DNA of 54,629 nucleotides from an uncultured Collinsella sp. GTDB lineage: Bacteria; Actinomycetota; Coriobacteriia; Coriobacteriales; Coriobacteriaceae. The stretch lies in the NCBI GenBank assembly GCA_900758885.1, contig CAAETD010000057.1, forward strand, positions 1 to 54,629, read 5' to 3'. Numbering within the stretch: the stretch's first letter is position 1; the number at the start of each line of letters is the position of its first letter. Of this stretch, positions 1-7,905 are shown in pieces. The notes under the pieces are model-generated. The model was given only the letters and a program-made list of their open reading frames with translations, searched no databases and had not been told where the DNA came from. The translations under genes and the position numbers were made by a program.

Positions 1-43
1 GCAGCGTCAAGCGGTCCGCCGTTCGGTAGAACGGCGGAACTAG

Positions 44-1564
44 TTACGCCTGACGGTAATGGTCAAAGAAGTCGGCGAGGTCTTCGAGGGACTCTTTGAG
101 TACTTCCATGCGCGGCAGGTACACGATGCGGAAGTGATCGGGCTCGGCCCAGTTAAAGCCGCCGCCGCGCGTGATCAGAATCTTCTTCTCGTGCAGCAGG
201 TCGAGGGCGAACTGCTCGTCATCGGTGATGTTGAACTTTTTAACATCCATCTTGGGGAAGATGTAGAACGCTGCACGCGGCTTGACCACCGAGATGCCGT
301 CAATCTTTTTGAGCGCCTCATACACAAAGTTGCGCTGCTCGTAGACACGGCCGCCGGGACGGATGTAGTCGTTAACGGACTGATGGCCACCGAGTGCCGT
401 CTGAACGATCGACTGAGCCGGCACGTTGGAGCACAGGCGCATGTTCGAGAGCATGTTGACGCCCATGATGAAGTCGCTCATGCAGCGCTGGTTGCCCGAA
501 AGCACCATCCAGCCAATGCGATAGCCCGCGATCATGTGCGACTTGGACAGACCGCTAAAGGTGACACAGGGCAGGTCGGGGGCGAGCGAGGCAATCGAGA
601 CGTGCTCGTAGCCGTCCATGCACAGGCGGTCGTAGATCTCATCGGCAAAGATCATCAGCTGATGCCTGCGTGCAATCTCGACGATGCCCTCGAGCACCTC
701 GCGCGGATAGACAGAACCCGTGGGGTTGTTGGGGTTGATGATGACGAGGGCTTTGGTCGCGCTCGTGATCTTGGACTCCATATCCTCCAGGTCGGGATAC
801 CAATCCGCCTGCTCATCACACAGATAATGTACGGGATGACCACCAGCAAGGGTTGCGCACGCCGTCCAGAGCGGATAGTCGGGGCTGGGGATCAGAATCT
901 CGTCGCCATTGTCGAGCAACGCGTTCATCGAAAGCTGAATGAGCTCGGACACGCCGTTGCCCGTGTAGATATGCTCCATCTGAACGTTGGGCAGGCCCTT
1001 GATCTGCGAATACTGCATGATCGCCTTGCGCGCGGAGAACAGGCCACGCGAGTTGGAATAGCCTTCGCAGTCGGGCAGCTGCTGGCGCATGTCCTTGATG
1101 ACCTCATCGGGCGTGCGGAAACCGAAGGGCGCCGGGTTGCCGATATTGAGCTTGAGGATGCGCTCGCCCTCGTCCTCCATACGGGCAGCCTCGTCGACGA
1201 CGGGACCGCGCACGTCATACAGGACGTTGTCGAGTTTGGTGGATTTAGAAAAAGTACGCATGGTGGTGCTCCTTGTAATTTGAGCTGAGGGATGGGGTTC
1301 GGGCTTGGAATCGTTGCGGGGTAATGATGCCTCGCCTTGATCGGCGTCGCCGGCAAGCAGCCAGGTAACATCGACCTCCAAAATACGGGCGAGCAGCTCA
1401 GCCACATCGCGCCGCGGGATCGTCTTGCCGCTCACATATTGGCTCATCTGACTCTTGCCGAGTTTTTTGCCGAGCATCTCCGATGCGCGGATTACGTCCG
1501 ACTGGCGAACGTCGCGATCGGACATAGCCTGTCGCAGGCGATCGCTAAACGTCTCTTGGGCCAC
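44..1564 (-). CDS. alaA: Xre-type HTH domain fused to AlaA-like aminotransferase
   Basis: About 506 residues. Residues ~4-70 form an Xre/Cro-type helix-turn-helix (GKSQMSQYVSGKTIP region). After a polar linker, residues ~102-505 are a class I/II PLP aminotransferase closely resembling E. coli AlaA (glutamate-pyruvate aminotransferase): LNIGNPAPFGF, INPNNPTG, and the PLP lysine in GLSKSH near residue 341. The expected reaction is alanine synthesis from pyruvate and glutamate in the cytosol. The GTG start at 1564 is chosen because AAGGAGG (1570-1576) lies 5 nt upstream; an upstream start at 1615 lies inside the promoter repeats. The fusion is unusual, since AlaA itself is ~405 residues. The promoter carries inverted repeats that could be its own operator, suggesting an enzyme that senses and regulates its own expression (inference). 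Enzyme family is sure; DNA binding is likely. Confidence 0.9.
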   Translation of the reverse strand: MAQETFSDRLRQAMSDRDVRQSDVIRASEMLGKKLGKSQMSQYVSGKTIPRRDVAELLARILEVDVTWLLAGDADQGEASLPRNDSKPEPHPSAQITRSTTMRTFSKSTKLDNVLYDVRGPVVDEAARMEDEGERILKLNIGNPAPFGFRTPDEVIKDMRQQLPDCEGYSNSRGLFSARKAIMQYSQIKGLPNVQMEHIYTGNGVSELIQLSMNALLDNGDEILIPSPDYPLWTACATLAGGHPVHYLCDEQADWYPDLEDMESKITSATKALVIINPNNPTGSVYPREVLEGIVEIARRHQLMIFADEIYDRLCMDGYEHVSIASLAPDLPCVTFSGLSKSHMIAGYRIGWMVLSGNQRCMSDFIMGVNMLSNMRLCSNVPAQSIVQTALGGHQSVNDYIRPGGRVYEQRNFVYEALKKIDGISVVKPRAAFYIFPKMDVKKFNITDDEQFALDLLHEKKILITRGGGFNWAEPDHFRIVYLPRMEVLKESLEDLADFFDHYRQA

Positions 1565-1582
1565 AGGAACCTCCTTGCTGGC

Positions 1583-1667
1583 AAAGTTCAATTTATAGAA
1601 CACAAATTGAACCAAAGTTCAATTTAGCAAGCAGTATAGCGCCGTACCTCATTCGGAAGTTCAATTT
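1583..1667 (-). promoter_or_regulatory. Operator-like repeats over the alaA-fusion promoter
   Basis: Four copies of GTTCAATTT lie upstream of the HTH-aminotransferase gene. Copies at 1586-1594, 1617-1625 and 1659-1667 are direct; the one at 1604-1612 is inverted. The middle two form a perfect dyad of 9-bp arms around CAAA (1604-1625). On the minus strand a TATAAA-like -10 and a TTGAAC -35 fall inside the repeats, so a bound protein would block the polymerase. The encoded N-terminal HTH is the obvious candidate ligand (inference). Confidence 0.6.
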
Positions 1668-1726
1668 CATAAGAAAACGTACCGAACTCCGAGATTTGCC
1701 CAAAGCGGACAATGACATGCACGCGT

Positions 1727-2584
1727 TTAGAGGTATTCAAGGAATCGAGCGGCGGCAAGCGAAACATCAGCCGTGCGATATATCGCATTGATCTGCCGAT
1801 GGGGATGTCCCTCGAGCGAACGCACGGCAACATCGAACTGACAGCGGCGCAAGATGAGCGCGGGAAGAATGCTCACGCCCAGGCCGTCCTCGACCATGGC
1901 CATAATCGCATAGTCATCCCAGGTCGACAGCTTGGAGCACACCGTCAGTCCCGCCCAACGGAACAGCGGCGTAATCTCGTCATCGGTGCCGCGTTCTAGC
2001 AGAATAAACTGCTCGTTGGCTAAATCGGCAAGAGAAACGACCTCCGCCGTGGCAAGCAAAGAGTCTGCCGGCACTACTGCCATCAACTCGTCGCGCACCA
2101 AAGACCGCGATGCCATGCCGTTTTCTCGGGGTTCACGCGGGATAAAGCCCAGGTCACAGCGACCCTCAGCCACCCATTGTTCAATCTCTGAGTAATCACC
2201 CATCAGCAACTCATAATCGACGTCCGGGTGATCGGCGCGAAAGCGCGCAATCACCGGCGGCAGCACGTGGGTCGCCACACTCGAAAACGTACCGATGCAG
2301 ATTTTGCCACGCATGAGCCCACGCATCTCATCCACCCGTCGCTGCAAACGAACAAATTCCTCGCATAACGCCTCAACCGCCGGCATAACTTGCCGCCCGT
2401 CAGCAGAAAGCACTACGCCCTCGCGACTGCGGTCGAGCACCTTAAAGCCCCAATCGGCCTCAAGATCGGCCACCATACGGCTCACGCCCGACTGCGAATA
2501 GCTCAGGCGCTCGGCAGCACGCGTAAAGCTTCCGGCGCGCACCGTCTCCAGCAGCACCTGCATCTTTTGAATATTCGTTTCCAC
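1727..2584 (-). CDS. LysR-family transcriptional regulator
   Basis: About 285 residues. The N-terminal winged HTH (SFTRAAERLSYSQSGVSRM) is followed by a LysR substrate-binding domain from ~residue 90. The GTG start at 2584 is preferred: it is preceded by GGAGGGG and keeps the usual short N-terminus, whereas the longer reading adds seven odd residues. It is divergent from an EamA exporter gene 118 bp away, the classic LysR layout, so it probably controls that gene. It is a paralog of the regulator at 36449-37315: both share a DDYxIMAMVExGLGVS segment in the effector domain, and both face an EamA gene. The ligand is unknown. Confidence 0.92.
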   Translation of the reverse strand: METNIQKMQVLLETVRAGSFTRAAERLSYSQSGVSRMVADLEADWGFKVLDRSREGVVLSADGRQVMPAVEALCEEFVRLQRRVDEMRGLMRGKICIGTFSSVATHVLPPVIARFRADHPDVDYELLMGDYSEIEQWVAEGRCDLGFIPREPRENGMASRSLVRDELMAVVPADSLLATAEVVSLADLANEQFILLERGTDDEITPLFRWAGLTVCSKLSTWDDYAIMAMVEDGLGVSILPALILRRCQFDVAVRSLEGHPHRQINAIYRTADVSLAAARFLEYL

Positions 2585-2602
2585 GGCGCCCCTCCACCTT
2601 TG

Positions 2603-2644
2603 CATGAGTTTTTGTCATGTTATCTATGCATTATATTCGCTTTT
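2603..2644. promoter_or_regulatory. Motif pair shared with the second LysR/EamA intergenic region
   Basis: CATGAGTTTTT (2603-2613) and ATTCGCTTTT (2635-2644) are separated by 21 bp. The other LysR/EamA divergent region (37371-37411) has CATTAGTTTTT and ATTCGCTTTA in the same order and orientation, 20 bp apart. The flanking bases differ, so these are candidate regulator or promoter elements. Confidence 0.45.
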
Positions 2645-2702
2645 CTTCTAAAACCAGTTCACCCATAGTGAAGATGCTCAGATATAGAGGGGATGCCAGC
2701 GC

Positions 2703-3614
2703 ATGAACAACGGGTTGTTTACGTACTTAGCAGCATTGCTATTGTTTGGCTCCAACGGCATCATCGCCGCTGCCATCGCGCTGCCGAGCTCGGATATCGT
2801 GCTACTACGCACGTTTTTGGGCGCACTCTCGCTTGTCACCATTCTCGCCATCACCCAACGCCATAAGTTGCAGGCGCCATCTCGCCCCCGCGAAGCCGCA
2901 GCCCTCCTCCTCTCGGGAGCCGCGCTAGGCGCCAGCTGGATTTTTCTGTTCCGCGCCTACCAGACGATCGGCGTCGGCGTATCCTCGCTGCTGTACTACT
3001 GCGGCCCCATCATTGTCATGGTGCTCTCCCCGCTCATCTTTGGCGAAAAGCTGACCGGCGGCAAAATCGCCGGCTTTGTCGCCGTTGCTTGCGGTGCTTT
3101 TCTCATTGCAGCGCAAGGTCTAGGCGGCAATATGCCCATTGCGGGTATCGTCTGCGGCATCGCCTCGGCATTTTGCTATGCGCTGATGGTCATCGCTAGC
3201 AAGGGTGCGCCACACATCGAAGGCCTCGAGAACTCCACGCTCCAGGTGAGCGCCGCCTTTGTGACCGCGCTGGTCCTCACGCTCATCACGCAGGGCGCTC
3301 CCTCATTCCTGTCCGCCGGCATCGCCACCAGTATTGATTGGCGCGCCGTCGTCATGCTCGGCGTCGTCAACACCGGCATCGGTTGCCTGCTCTACTTTAG
3401 TGCCGTCGCCAAGCTGCCCGTCCAGACCGTCGCGGTCGTCGGCTACCTCGAGCCGCTTTCGGCCATCGTGTTCTCGGCCGTCCTTTTGGGCGAAGCCATA
3501 ACACCGGTCCGCCTGATGGGCGCCGCGCTTATCATCGGCGGCGCGATTTTTTGCGAACTCGCCGGCAAACGCGCAAACGCCAAGGCTGGCATCGCCCAGA
3601 CAGTACGTGCTTAA
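2703..3614 (+). CDS. EamA/DMT-family exporter
   Basis: 303 residues, very hydrophobic, with about ten predicted membrane helices arranged as two EamA repeats. Typical DMT features are visible: YCGPIIVMVLSPLIFGE near the end of the first repeat and GYLEPLSAIVFSAVLLGE near the end of the second. Members of this family export amino acids or other small metabolites across the cytoplasmic membrane; the substrate here cannot be read from sequence. The ATG at 2703 has an AGAGGGG ribosome-binding site. It is divergent from a LysR gene that probably regulates it. Two more EamA genes lie at 37474 and 45405. Confidence 0.93.
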   Translation: MNNGLFTYLAALLLFGSNGIIAAAIALPSSDIVLLRTFLGALSLVTILAITQRHKLQAPSRPREAAALLLSGAALGASWIFLFRAYQTIGVGVSSLLYYCGPIIVMVLSPLIFGEKLTGGKIAGFVAVACGAFLIAAQGLGGNMPIAGIVCGIASAFCYALMVIASKGAPHIEGLENSTLQVSAAFVTALVLTLITQGAPSFLSAGIATSIDWRAVVMLGVVNTGIGCLLYFSAVAKLPVQTVAVVGYLEPLSAIVFSAVLLGEAITPVRLMGAALIIGGAIFCELAGKRANAKAGIAQTVRA

Positions 3615-3648
3615 AAGCCCCTGCTTTGAAATGCTACCTGCGTAGATA

Positions 3649-3672
3649 AATAATCCCCAGCTGGGGATTATT
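3649..3672. repeat. 24-bp perfect palindrome (possible terminator or operator)
   Basis: AATAATCCCCAG is followed directly by its reverse complement, with no loop bases. It lies 35 bp past the EamA stop and 100 bp before kup. The tail is only weakly T-rich, so it could be an inefficient terminator or a protein-binding site. Confidence 0.5.
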
Positions 3673-3728
3673 GTCTAAAATATCCCAATGTGCCAAACTG
3701 CTCTTATATGTATAAAGATGGCATAAAG

Positions 3729-3750
3729 GTCTACTGCTCTTGGCAGAGAC
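3729..3750 (+). other. Small leader hairpin before kup
   Basis: GTCTaCTGC and GCAGAGAC can pair with one bulged A, making a short hairpin that ends 9 nt before the Shine-Dalgarno sequence of kup. It does not match the c-di-AMP riboswitch often linked to potassium transporters. Confidence 0.3.
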
Positions 3751-3771
3751 CGGATGTCTAAGGGAGTCCTC

Positions 3772-6003
3772 GTGGCACACAATAAACTGGAGGCAAACCT
3801 CCAAGACCAGCACGGGCAAGGCAGGCACGGAGCCATCCCCCTCTCCGCTGGCATGCTGCTCGTAACGCTCGGCGTCGTCTATGGTGACATCGGCACGAGC
3901 CCCATGTACACCATGAAATCAATCGTCGCCAACAACGGCGGCATCGGTACCGTCAGCGAGGACATGATCCTGGGCGCGCTTTCGCTCGTCATCTGGACCA
4001 TGACGCTCGTGACCACGGTCAAGTACGTGGTAATCGCCATGAAGGCCGACAACCACAACGAAGGCGGCATCTTCGCCCTGTTCAGCCTCGTACGCAAGGT
4101 GGCACCATGGCTGATTCTGCCCGCCATGATCGGCGGTGCGACACTGCTTGCCGACGGCATCCTCACCCCCGCCGTCACGGTCACCACAGCCATCGAGGGT
4201 CTGCGCACCATCGAATGGGGCCATGCGCTGCTGGGCGACGGCCAGACCAACGTCATCATCATCACAATCATCATTATCTGCGGCCTATTTGCCATGCAGC
4301 GCGCCGGCACCTCGTCAATCGGCAAGCTCTTCGGCCCACTCATGACGCTGTGGTTCCTGTTCCTGGCAGGCGCCGGTCTGTTCAACATGCTCGACAACCT
4401 GTCCATCTTGCGCGCGCTCAACCCCATCCGCGGCATTATGTTCCTGTTCTCGCCCATCAACCATTCGGGCATTATGGTGCTCGGCTTTGTCTTCCTGTCG
4501 ACAACCGGTGCCGAGGCACTCTACTCGGACATGGGCCACGTGGGCAAGGCAAACATCTATGCATCCTGGCCATTTGTTAAGGCGGCCCTTATCCTCAACT
4601 ATCTGGGTCAGGGAGCTTGGCTACTCGCCAATAACTCCAACCCCCAGATGCTCGCGATGGATATCGTTAACCCGTTCTATATGATGCTTCCCGAGCCCCT
4701 GCGCCCCTTTGCCATTGTGCTTTCGGCCGTGGCGGCCATCATCGCCTCGCAGGCGCTCATCACCGGCTCGTTCTCGCTGGTATCCGAGGCAACGCGCCTC
4801 AACCTTATGCCGCACCTGCGCATCCACTACCCCAGCGACACCAAGGGTCAGCTCTATATTCCGCTCGTCAACAACATCATGTGGGTCGGCTGCATCTTCA
4901 TCGTGCTGTTGTTCCAAAACTCCGAGCGCATGGAAAGCGCCTATGGCCTCGCCATCACCGTGACCATGCTCATGACCACCACGCTGCTGACGAGCTATAT
5001 CGCCGGCATCCTCAAGCACAAGCTGGGCGCCTGCATCTTTGCCCTGCTCTTTGGTGCCATTGAGCTGTGCTTCTTCGCTTCGTGCCTCACCATGTTCTTT
5101 GACGGCGGCTACGTCATGATCTTCCTGGCCGCACTGCTGTTCGGCCTTATGTATGTGTGGCGTCGCGGCACCGCCATCGAGCGCACGCAGACGATTCTGT
5201 TGCCCGTCTCCAAGTACATCGACCAGCTCAACCGCCTGCGCAATGACGAGACCTACCCCGTGCTCGCCGACAATCTGGTGTTCCTCACCAACAGCCCCGA
5301 CCCGCTCACGCTCGACCGCGACGTGCTCTATTCCATCCTGGACAAGCACCCCAAGCGCGCCAAGGCATATTGGTTCATCAACGTACACGTTACCGACGAG
5401 CCCTATACGCACGAGTATTCCGTTGAGACCTTTGGCACAGACTTCCTGTTCCGCGTGCGCTTGGACCTGGGCTTTAAGGTCAATCAGCGCATCAACGCCT
5501 ACCTGCGCCAGATCGTTGGCGACCTGATGGCCTCGGGTGAGTTGCCGCCGCAGCACCACACCTACTCCATCTACGAGACGCGCGGCAACGTGGGCGACTT
5601 CCGTTTTTGCATGCTGCGCAAGATGCTTGCCCCCGAAACGGACATCAACCGCAATGACCACCGCGTGATGGCCATCAAGTACGCCGTCCGCCGCGCTTGC
5701 GGAAGCCCGGCGCGCTGGTACGGTCTCGAGAACTCTGCCATCATCATCGAGTACGTGCCGCTGTTTGCCCGCATGCGCCCGGCCGTTAAGCTCGTGCGCA
5801 CCCAGGTGCCGCTCGAGGTTCAGATTGAAGAGGCCGAGGAAATGGAAGTCGACATCTTCTCGGACGACTTGGTCAACGGCAACGAGGCCGGTAGGGACAT
5901 GAACGTCGATCCCACCGAGCTGCTCGAGAGCGTCGCCGATACGCCCGAACAGCAACAGCTCGACGGCCTCGAAAGTGAACAACTCAACGACGCCAACTTC
6001 TAG
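3772..6003 (+). CDS. kup: Kup potassium uptake transporter
   Basis: About 743 residues. The diagnostic Kup N-terminus (LVTLGVVYGDIGTSPMYTMK) is followed by about 12 membrane helices to ~residue 470 and a cytosolic C-terminal region ending in an acidic tail. Kup imports K+ with H+ across the cytoplasmic membrane. The GTG at 3772 is preferred over an in-frame ATG at 3754 because AAGGGAG lies 5 nt before it, while the ATG has no good site. The gene stands alone between the palindrome at 3649 and a strong terminator at 6026, and runs convergently into the bile salt hydrolase gene. Confidence 0.96.
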   Translation: MAHNKLEANLQDQHGQGRHGAIPLSAGMLLVTLGVVYGDIGTSPMYTMKSIVANNGGIGTVSEDMILGALSLVIWTMTLVTTVKYVVIAMKADNHNEGGIFALFSLVRKVAPWLILPAMIGGATLLADGILTPAVTVTTAIEGLRTIEWGHALLGDGQTNVIIITIIIICGLFAMQRAGTSSIGKLFGPLMTLWFLFLAGAGLFNMLDNLSILRALNPIRGIMFLFSPINHSGIMVLGFVFLSTTGAEALYSDMGHVGKANIYASWPFVKAALILNYLGQGAWLLANNSNPQMLAMDIVNPFYMMLPEPLRPFAIVLSAVAAIIASQALITGSFSLVSEATRLNLMPHLRIHYPSDTKGQLYIPLVNNIMWVGCIFIVLLFQNSERMESAYGLAITVTMLMTTTLLTSYIAGILKHKLGACIFALLFGAIELCFFASCLTMFFDGGYVMIFLAALLFGLMYVWRRGTAIERTQTILLPVSKYIDQLNRLRNDETYPVLADNLVFLTNSPDPLTLDRDVLYSILDKHPKRAKAYWFINVHVTDEPYTHEYSVETFGTDFLFRVRLDLGFKVNQRINAYLRQIVGDLMASGELPPQHHTYSIYETRGNVGDFRFCMLRKMLAPETDINRNDHRVMAIKYAVRRACGSPARWYGLENSAIIIEYVPLFARMRPAVKLVRTQVPLEVQIEEAEEMEVDIFSDDLVNGNEAGRDMNVDPTELLESVADTPEQQQLDGLESEQLNDANF

Positions 6004-6025
6004 CGACGTCACAAATCAACGAAAG

Positions 6026-6064
6026 CGGCCCTGCACCTCACGGGAGATGCAGGGCCGTTTTGCA
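6026..6064 (+). terminator. Rho-independent terminator after kup
   Basis: CGGCCCTGCA and TGCAGGGCCG form a 10-bp GC-rich stem around a 12-nt loop, followed by TTTT. Its position between convergent genes also lets it stop transcripts from the bile salt hydrolase side. Confidence 0.88.
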
Positions 6065-6082
6065 TTGCGGTAAAGCTATCGG

Positions 6083-7048
6083 CTACGAACGGCGCGGCTC
6101 GGGAACCACGAGCCTATCGGGGCTCGCGCCCTCGGCATCCATCAGGCTCACGTAGCGAATCGACGGATCCCCATACATCGCGTAGTAATAATTGCCCGTG
6201 CGCGCGCTAAAGCATCCGGTGTAGATAGTCTTCTCGAACTTGCCATCGCCCATCCTGGACGCTCCCTCGATCATCACCACGCCCTCGAGCGAGCGGAACA
6301 TGCGAACGACGTTTTCGGTCTCGCTCTCCTTTTGCGGGTAATTGGCATTGAGGTACGCCGCCTTTACAAAACGGCTCGGCGAATAGCAATCGCCCGGAAT
6401 GCCGCGCATGCCGGCACCGGCTCCATAGGGCTTGAGCTCGGCGCCACGCCATGTCGCCGTCTGCGGAAAATCGCTTGTGGCGGTGATATAGGTGCGCAGG
6501 TTTTCCATGTGCCACGGGAAGGTCGGCTGGTTGGCAAGGGTGTCGACCGGATCGTCGTATACATGCAGACCGTCAGCCATCATCTCGACCACGATGCTGC
6601 GCTGGCTGTCGCCGATAATCCAATGGAGCAGCGACACGCCCAGCCCCTCTCCGGCAGATTTGGCGACAATCACCGTGTCGCGCAGCGCGGCCTCGACCTC
6701 ATCGACCGTCGAGAACGTCGCTGCCACCCACAGGGGGAACTCATAGGCCGCGATATTGGTCTTGCCGTCGACAGGGCCCTCGGCATACTCGGCATAGCCG
6801 GGAAAGTTGAGCCCCGCCACAGCCAGACCCGCATCGTTACCGCAATCGAAAAACATGGGATAGTTCTTGTAATCGATGCACATACCGATCACCGCGTGTG
6901 CCGCTGTCGCGTCGTCGATAAACGAATACGGAATGTGGAACCCGCGCGGCATTACGCGAACCTGTTGGCCGTAGTCAAAGCTCCAGTCGAGATTGCGGCC
7001 CAGATACATGTGGCCAGAATTATCGGTAAATCGAATACTCGTACACAT
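6083..7048 (-). CDS. bsh: Choloylglycine (bile salt) hydrolase
   Basis: 321 residues, the usual family size. It is an N-terminal-nucleophile hydrolase: MCTSIRF places Cys2 for exposure after methionine removal. The catalytic set is complete by alignment to known bile salt hydrolases: Cys2, Arg18, Asp21, Asn81, Asn173 (LANQPTF) and Arg226 (SPSRF). The expected reaction is hydrolysis of glycine- or taurine-conjugated bile acids, a typical gut trait; penicillin V acylase is the related alternative. The start at 7048 is certain because Cys must be residue 2, and AGGAGG precedes it by 4 nt. It is monocistronic, flanked by terminators on both sides. Confidence 0.93.
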   Translation of the reverse strand: MCTSIRFTDNSGHMYLGRNLDWSFDYGQQVRVMPRGFHIPYSFIDDATAAHAVIGMCIDYKNYPMFFDCGNDAGLAVAGLNFPGYAEYAEGPVDGKTNIAAYEFPLWVAATFSTVDEVEAALRDTVIVAKSAGEGLGVSLLHWIIGDSQRSIVVEMMADGLHVYDDPVDTLANQPTFPWHMENLRTYITATSDFPQTATWRGAELKPYGAGAGMRGIPGDCYSPSRFVKAAYLNANYPQKESETENVVRMFRSLEGVVMIEGASRMGDGKFEKTIYTGCFSARTGNYYYAMYGDPSIRYVSLMDAEGASPDRLVVPEPRRS

Positions 7049-7104
7049 AGCGCCTCCTAGCTTTACGTTCTTGCTAATTTCATTGTCTCCAAACAAAAAG
7101 GCGC

Positions 7105-7147
7105 TAAACACAAAAGCCCGGACATGACAACAATGTCACGCCCGGAC
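7105..7147 (-). terminator. Terminator downstream of the deformylase-like gene
   Basis: Arms at 7116-7129 and 7134-7147 can form a 14-bp stem with a few G-U pairs and a 4-nt loop. On the minus strand this is followed by TTTTGTGTTT. It separates the deformylase-like gene from the bile salt hydrolase gene. Confidence 0.75.
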
Positions 7148-7189
7148 TATTCAAGCAGGATAAACTCAACCAAGTTAACCCCGCAGGTC

Positions 7190-7298
7190 GTCTAAGGGGT
7201 CAAAGTGCCGCAGATTGCCACGAAAGAGGAGCGAAGCGTACTTAAGGTACGCGAGCGACGATTGAGCGGCAAGGTGCGGTGCTTTGGTCCCCTTAGAC
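7190..7298. repeat. 109-bp imperfect palindrome overlapping a stop codon
   Basis: GTCTAAGGGG at 7190 and CCCCTTAGAC at 7289 begin and end arms of about 23 bp with a few mismatches. Inside are TTGCC/GGCAA and an inner GCGTAC-TTAAG-GTACGC hairpin (7236-7252). The whole could fold as a long interrupted hairpin. The right arm supplies the TAA stop of the deformylase-like gene. It resembles a small repetitive or MITE-like element, but only one copy is in the window. Confidence 0.6.
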
Positions 7299-7712
7299 CA
7301 ACTTTCCAAGACAGTGATCGATCATATGCTGGATCATCTGTGCCTCAAAGCCCGCGTAGTCGCGGCGGCACTCCTTCATCTTGCCGTCGACAATCTGGTC
7401 AAAGGCAACCTTGCACTTGATATAGCGCGTGGACTTGGTGACCTCCTCGTGCGTCAGGCAGCTCTCCTCCATCTTGCTGGCACCCAGGCCAAACACCAGA
7501 CGGGGGTTGTAGAGTACGTGGGGCTCGCCGGCATCGTCCAGGTAGACGCAAACCTTCTTGGTAACGCCAATCTGGTTGGCGGCCAAGCAGCCGGCATCAT
7601 CGAGCGACTTGATGGTATCAATCAGATCCTGAGCGACCGACTCGTCCTCGACAGTCGCAACCTCGCAACGCTGAGACAGGATAGCCTCGTCGCGGCAGAG
7701 CTCTTTAATCAT
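7293..7712 (-). CDS. Peptide deformylase-like protein lacking the catalytic Glu
   Basis: 139 residues. It follows the compact deformylase fold, with motif 1 as GCLAANQIG and motif 2 as EESCLT, which keeps the metal-binding Cys. Motif 3 is normally QHExDH but here reads QHMIDH: both metal-binding histidines remain while the catalytic glutamate is methionine (codon ATG). It may therefore be inactive as a deformylase or have another role. The start at 7712 is chosen for a GGAGG site 5 nt upstream; an in-frame ATG at 7724 overlaps that site. It is transcribed alone, and its stop codon sits in the arm of a long palindrome. Confidence 0.85.
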   Translation of the reverse strand: MIKELCRDEAILSQRCEVATVEDESVAQDLIDTIKSLDDAGCLAANQIGVTKKVCVYLDDAGEPHVLYNPRLVFGLGASKMEESCLTHEEVTKSTRYIKCKVAFDQIVDGKMKECRRDYAGFEAQMIQHMIDHCLGKLV

Positions 7713-7905
7713 ACGTTCCTCCATAGGGGTCGTTGTAACCGCTTAAGTATACGGTACCTACACAATTTCATGCGAAAGATACCGCCCGTCCGTTACAAAC
7801 CGCCGAACATCAACATGTGAGGAACACCAACTTCACAAAGGCGATATAGTGGGTGAGTTCGTGTCAATCGGCCTAAACTCGGGGCCGAACAAGGAAAGGG
7901 TATGC

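Noticed and set aside
4621..6012. 463-codon open frame antisense to kup, and similar long antisense frames over thiM, the purine permease, CobW, prfC and the EF-G-like gene
   Set aside because: They lie fully opposite well-recognised genes, have no family resemblance or ribosome-binding site, and are expected from the GC-rich codon bias.
7725..7905. Purine riboswitch before the NCS2 permease
   Set aside because: No match to the three-way junction core; only a short GGCC/GGCC hairpin is seen.
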